Positions 62,716 through 64,000 of a stretch of DNA of 64,000 bases are shown in pieces. Each line of letters opens with the position of its first letter. Within the stretch, counting starts at the first letter, position 1. Source of the DNA: Jejuia sp040720935 (GTDB taxonomy: Bacteria; Bacteroidota; Bacteroidia; Flavobacteriales; Flavobacteriaceae); NCBI RefSeq assembly GCF_040720935.1, contig NZ_JBFDAE010000005.1, forward strand, positions 186,001 to 250,000, given 5' to 3'. The position numbers and the translations under genes were made by a program. Under the pieces are notes generated by a model that was not told where the DNA came from, ran no database searches, and was given only the letters and a program-made list of their open reading frames with translations.

Positions 62716-64000
62716 ATGGTTGTTTAGACATATTGATAATTCACAATTAGTAATTTTTAGAATCTTTTTTGGCGCACTTTGTTTTCTCGAATCTTTCGGA
62801 GCCATGCTTACAGGTTGGATAAAAACCACTCTGATAGAGCCAAAATTCACGTTTTCTTTTATAGGTTTCGAATGGCTGCAACCATTAGAAGGCAATGGCA
62901 TGTATGTTTACTATTTTGTCATGAGCATTTTTGGGTTGCTCATAATGGTAGGTTATAAATATAGAATGAGCATGATAGGTTTCACATTGCTCTGGACAGG
63001 GACTTATTTAATGCAGAAATCTTCATATAACAATCATTATTATTTATTGGTGTTGATTAGTGCAATTATGGTTTTTATGCCAGCACATAGAGACGTTTCT
63101 ATAGATGCAAAACAAAATCCTGCCATTAAAACGAATGCAATGCCCAATTGGTGTCGGTTGGTATTTATTTTGCAACTCTTCATTGTTTACACTTATGCAT
63201 CGGTAGCAAAGTTATATCCCGATTGGTTAGACGGTACCGTGTTAGAGGTTTTAATGCTAGGAAAAAAGAAATACTACCTCGTTGGAGAGGTATTGCAACA
63301 AAAATGGGTGCAAAATATATTGAGTTATGGCGGTATTCTTTTTGATGGTTTAATTATTCCATTTTTACTTTGGAAACCAACCAGAAAATGGGCTTTTATC
63401 GTGTCCATTGGGTTTCATTTATTTAACTCCGTAATATTCCAAATCGGTATTTTTCCATACTTGGCATTAGCATTTTATTTGTTTTTCTTTCCGCCTAAAA
63501 CCATTAGAACTATTTTTCTTAAAAACAGATTGTTTTATAATGAAGCTGAAGTGAAACTTCCGAAGTTTAAGAATGGTTTTGTCATTTTGTTTTCAATGTA
63601 TTTTATAGTTCAAATTGCGTTACCGCTGCGCCATCATTTTTTTGAAGATGATGTATTATGGACAGAAGAAGGACATCGTTTATCGTGGCGGATGATGTTG
63701 AGAGCAAAAAACGGAATAGTAACTTACAGCGTTTTGGATAAGAATTCAGGAGAAAAAACCACGATTAATTTAGATGATTATCTCACTAGAAAACAGCAAC
63801 GGGGCGCAAGTACAAAGCCCGACGTCATTTGGCAATTTTCCCAACATTTGAAAAAAGATTTTGAAGCAAAAGGAAAAGATGTGGGCGTTTATGTAGATTG
63901 TAGAGTGAGCGTAAACGGAAAACCATTAAAACGTTTAATCAATCAAGATATAGATATCGCAAGCGTGCCATGGCAACCCTTAAAGCACAGCGATTGGATT
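62705..64000 (+). CDS. HTTM-domain membrane protein (partial, runs off the window)
   Basis: The frame from ATG 62705 stays open for 432 codons to the last base. Several hydrophobic helices are visible (near 14-32, 63-82, 88-105, 113-128, 150-168 and 205-260). The HTTM (horizontally transferred transmembrane) domain shared with vitamin-K-dependent gamma-carboxylases is indicated by FRIFFGALCFLES, YNNHYYLLVLISAIM and YTYASVAKLYPDWL. A soluble C-terminal part begins near 310 (LRHHFFEDDVLWTEEGHRLSWRMM). The chemistry of bacterial members is unproven. The start overlaps ribF by 11 bases, so it is probably translationally coupled. Confidence 0.88.
   Translation, partial: MLNKWLFRHIDNSQLVIFRIFFGALCFLESFGAMLTGWIKTTLIEPKFTFSFIGFEWLQPLEGNGMYVYYFVMSIFGLLIMVGYKYRMSMIGFTLLWTGTYLMQKSSYNNHYYLLVLISAIMVFMPAHRDVSIDAKQNPAIKTNAMPNWCRLVFILQLFIVYTYASVAKLYPDWLDGTVLEVLMLGKKKYYLVGEVLQQKWVQNILSYGGILFDGLIIPFLLWKPTRKWAFIVSIGFHLFNSVIFQIGIFPYLALAFYLFFFPPKTIRTIFLKNRLFYNEAEVKLPKFKNGFVILFSMYFIVQIALPLRHHFFEDDVLWTEEGHRLSWRMMLRAKNGIVTYSVLDKNSGEKTTINLDDYLTRKQQRGASTKPDVIWQFSQHLKKDFEAKGKDVGVYVDCRVSVNGKPLKRLINQDIDIASVPWQPLKHSDWI

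Noticed and set aside
63148..63345. 65-codon open frame
   Set aside because: It is out of frame inside the HTTM gene, which has a continuous frame from 62705.

Overview
This window reads as ordinary chromosome of a marine-type member of the Flavobacteriaceae (phylum Bacteroidota). The evidence is AT-rich DNA, promoters of the TTTG-N19-TAnnTTTG type, almost no Shine-Dalgarno sequences, and phylum-specific genes: the type IX secretion (T9SS) translocon SprA, a PorP/SprF protein, two secreted proteins with T9SS C-terminal sorting domains, and the DUF6089-uppS-bamA-ompH-ompH block. No phage, plasmid, insertion sequence, CRISPR array, tRNA or rRNA was seen.

Layout. 1-9.2 kb: end of a malic enzyme, ruvA, the giant sprA, gcvH and a VanZ-like membrane protein. 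9.3-13.5 kb: two tonB paralogues, then a large outer-membrane protein (RemB-like) that carries a third TonB-C-like domain. 13.5-19 kb: a small accessory patch. It has a lipoprotein gene and a T9SS-exported lipase-like gene lying between a decayed 3' end and an intact copy of a metallo-beta-lactamase-fold hydrolase gene, with a shared 32-bp hairpin repeat on both flanks. 19-25.2 kb: a respiratory oxidase accessory operon (ctaB, two subunit III genes, subunit IV, a SCO-like protein without the CxxxC, a true SCO, DUF420, a small CxxC protein). This stretch also carries a two-hairpin repeat with compensatory base changes, present once after the subunit IV gene and three times in tandem after the DUF420 gene. 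25.3-30.9 kb: a complete MacAB-TolC-type efflux operon. 31-36.4 kb: tsaB, MscS channel, DUF1304, a DUF255 thioredoxin-like lipoprotein, dodecin and an Nfu-type Fe-S protein. 36.6-43.9 kb: porP/sprF, a VWA lipoprotein, a histidine kinase/LytTR pair, gamma carbonic anhydrase and an NHL-repeat lipoprotein. 44-52.4 kb (minus strand): murI and the cell-envelope block ompH-ompH-bamA-uppS-DUF6089 with nadK and a CBS-domain protein. 52.5-58.9 kb: pdxJ, an esterase, a holin-like membrane protein, tig, clpP, clpX and pth. 59-64 kb: a T9SS-exported metalloprotease, ribF and a truncated HTTM-domain gene.

How it fits together: much of the window serves the cell envelope. It covers protein export across the outer membrane (SprA, PorP), barrel insertion (BamA and the OmpH chaperones), energy supply to the outer membrane (TonB), undecaprenyl and glutamate supply for peptidoglycan (UppS, MurI) and efflux (MacAB-TolC). 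The rest is housekeeping proteolysis, cofactor synthesis and respiration. I found no clear undescribed multi-gene system. The most unusual signals are non-coding: the covarying two-hairpin repeat, two copies of a GCGTTAGGG...CGGCAT element, a near-perfect 33-bp palindrome on the trigger-factor promoter, and the duplicated hydrolase tail bracketing the lipase genes.
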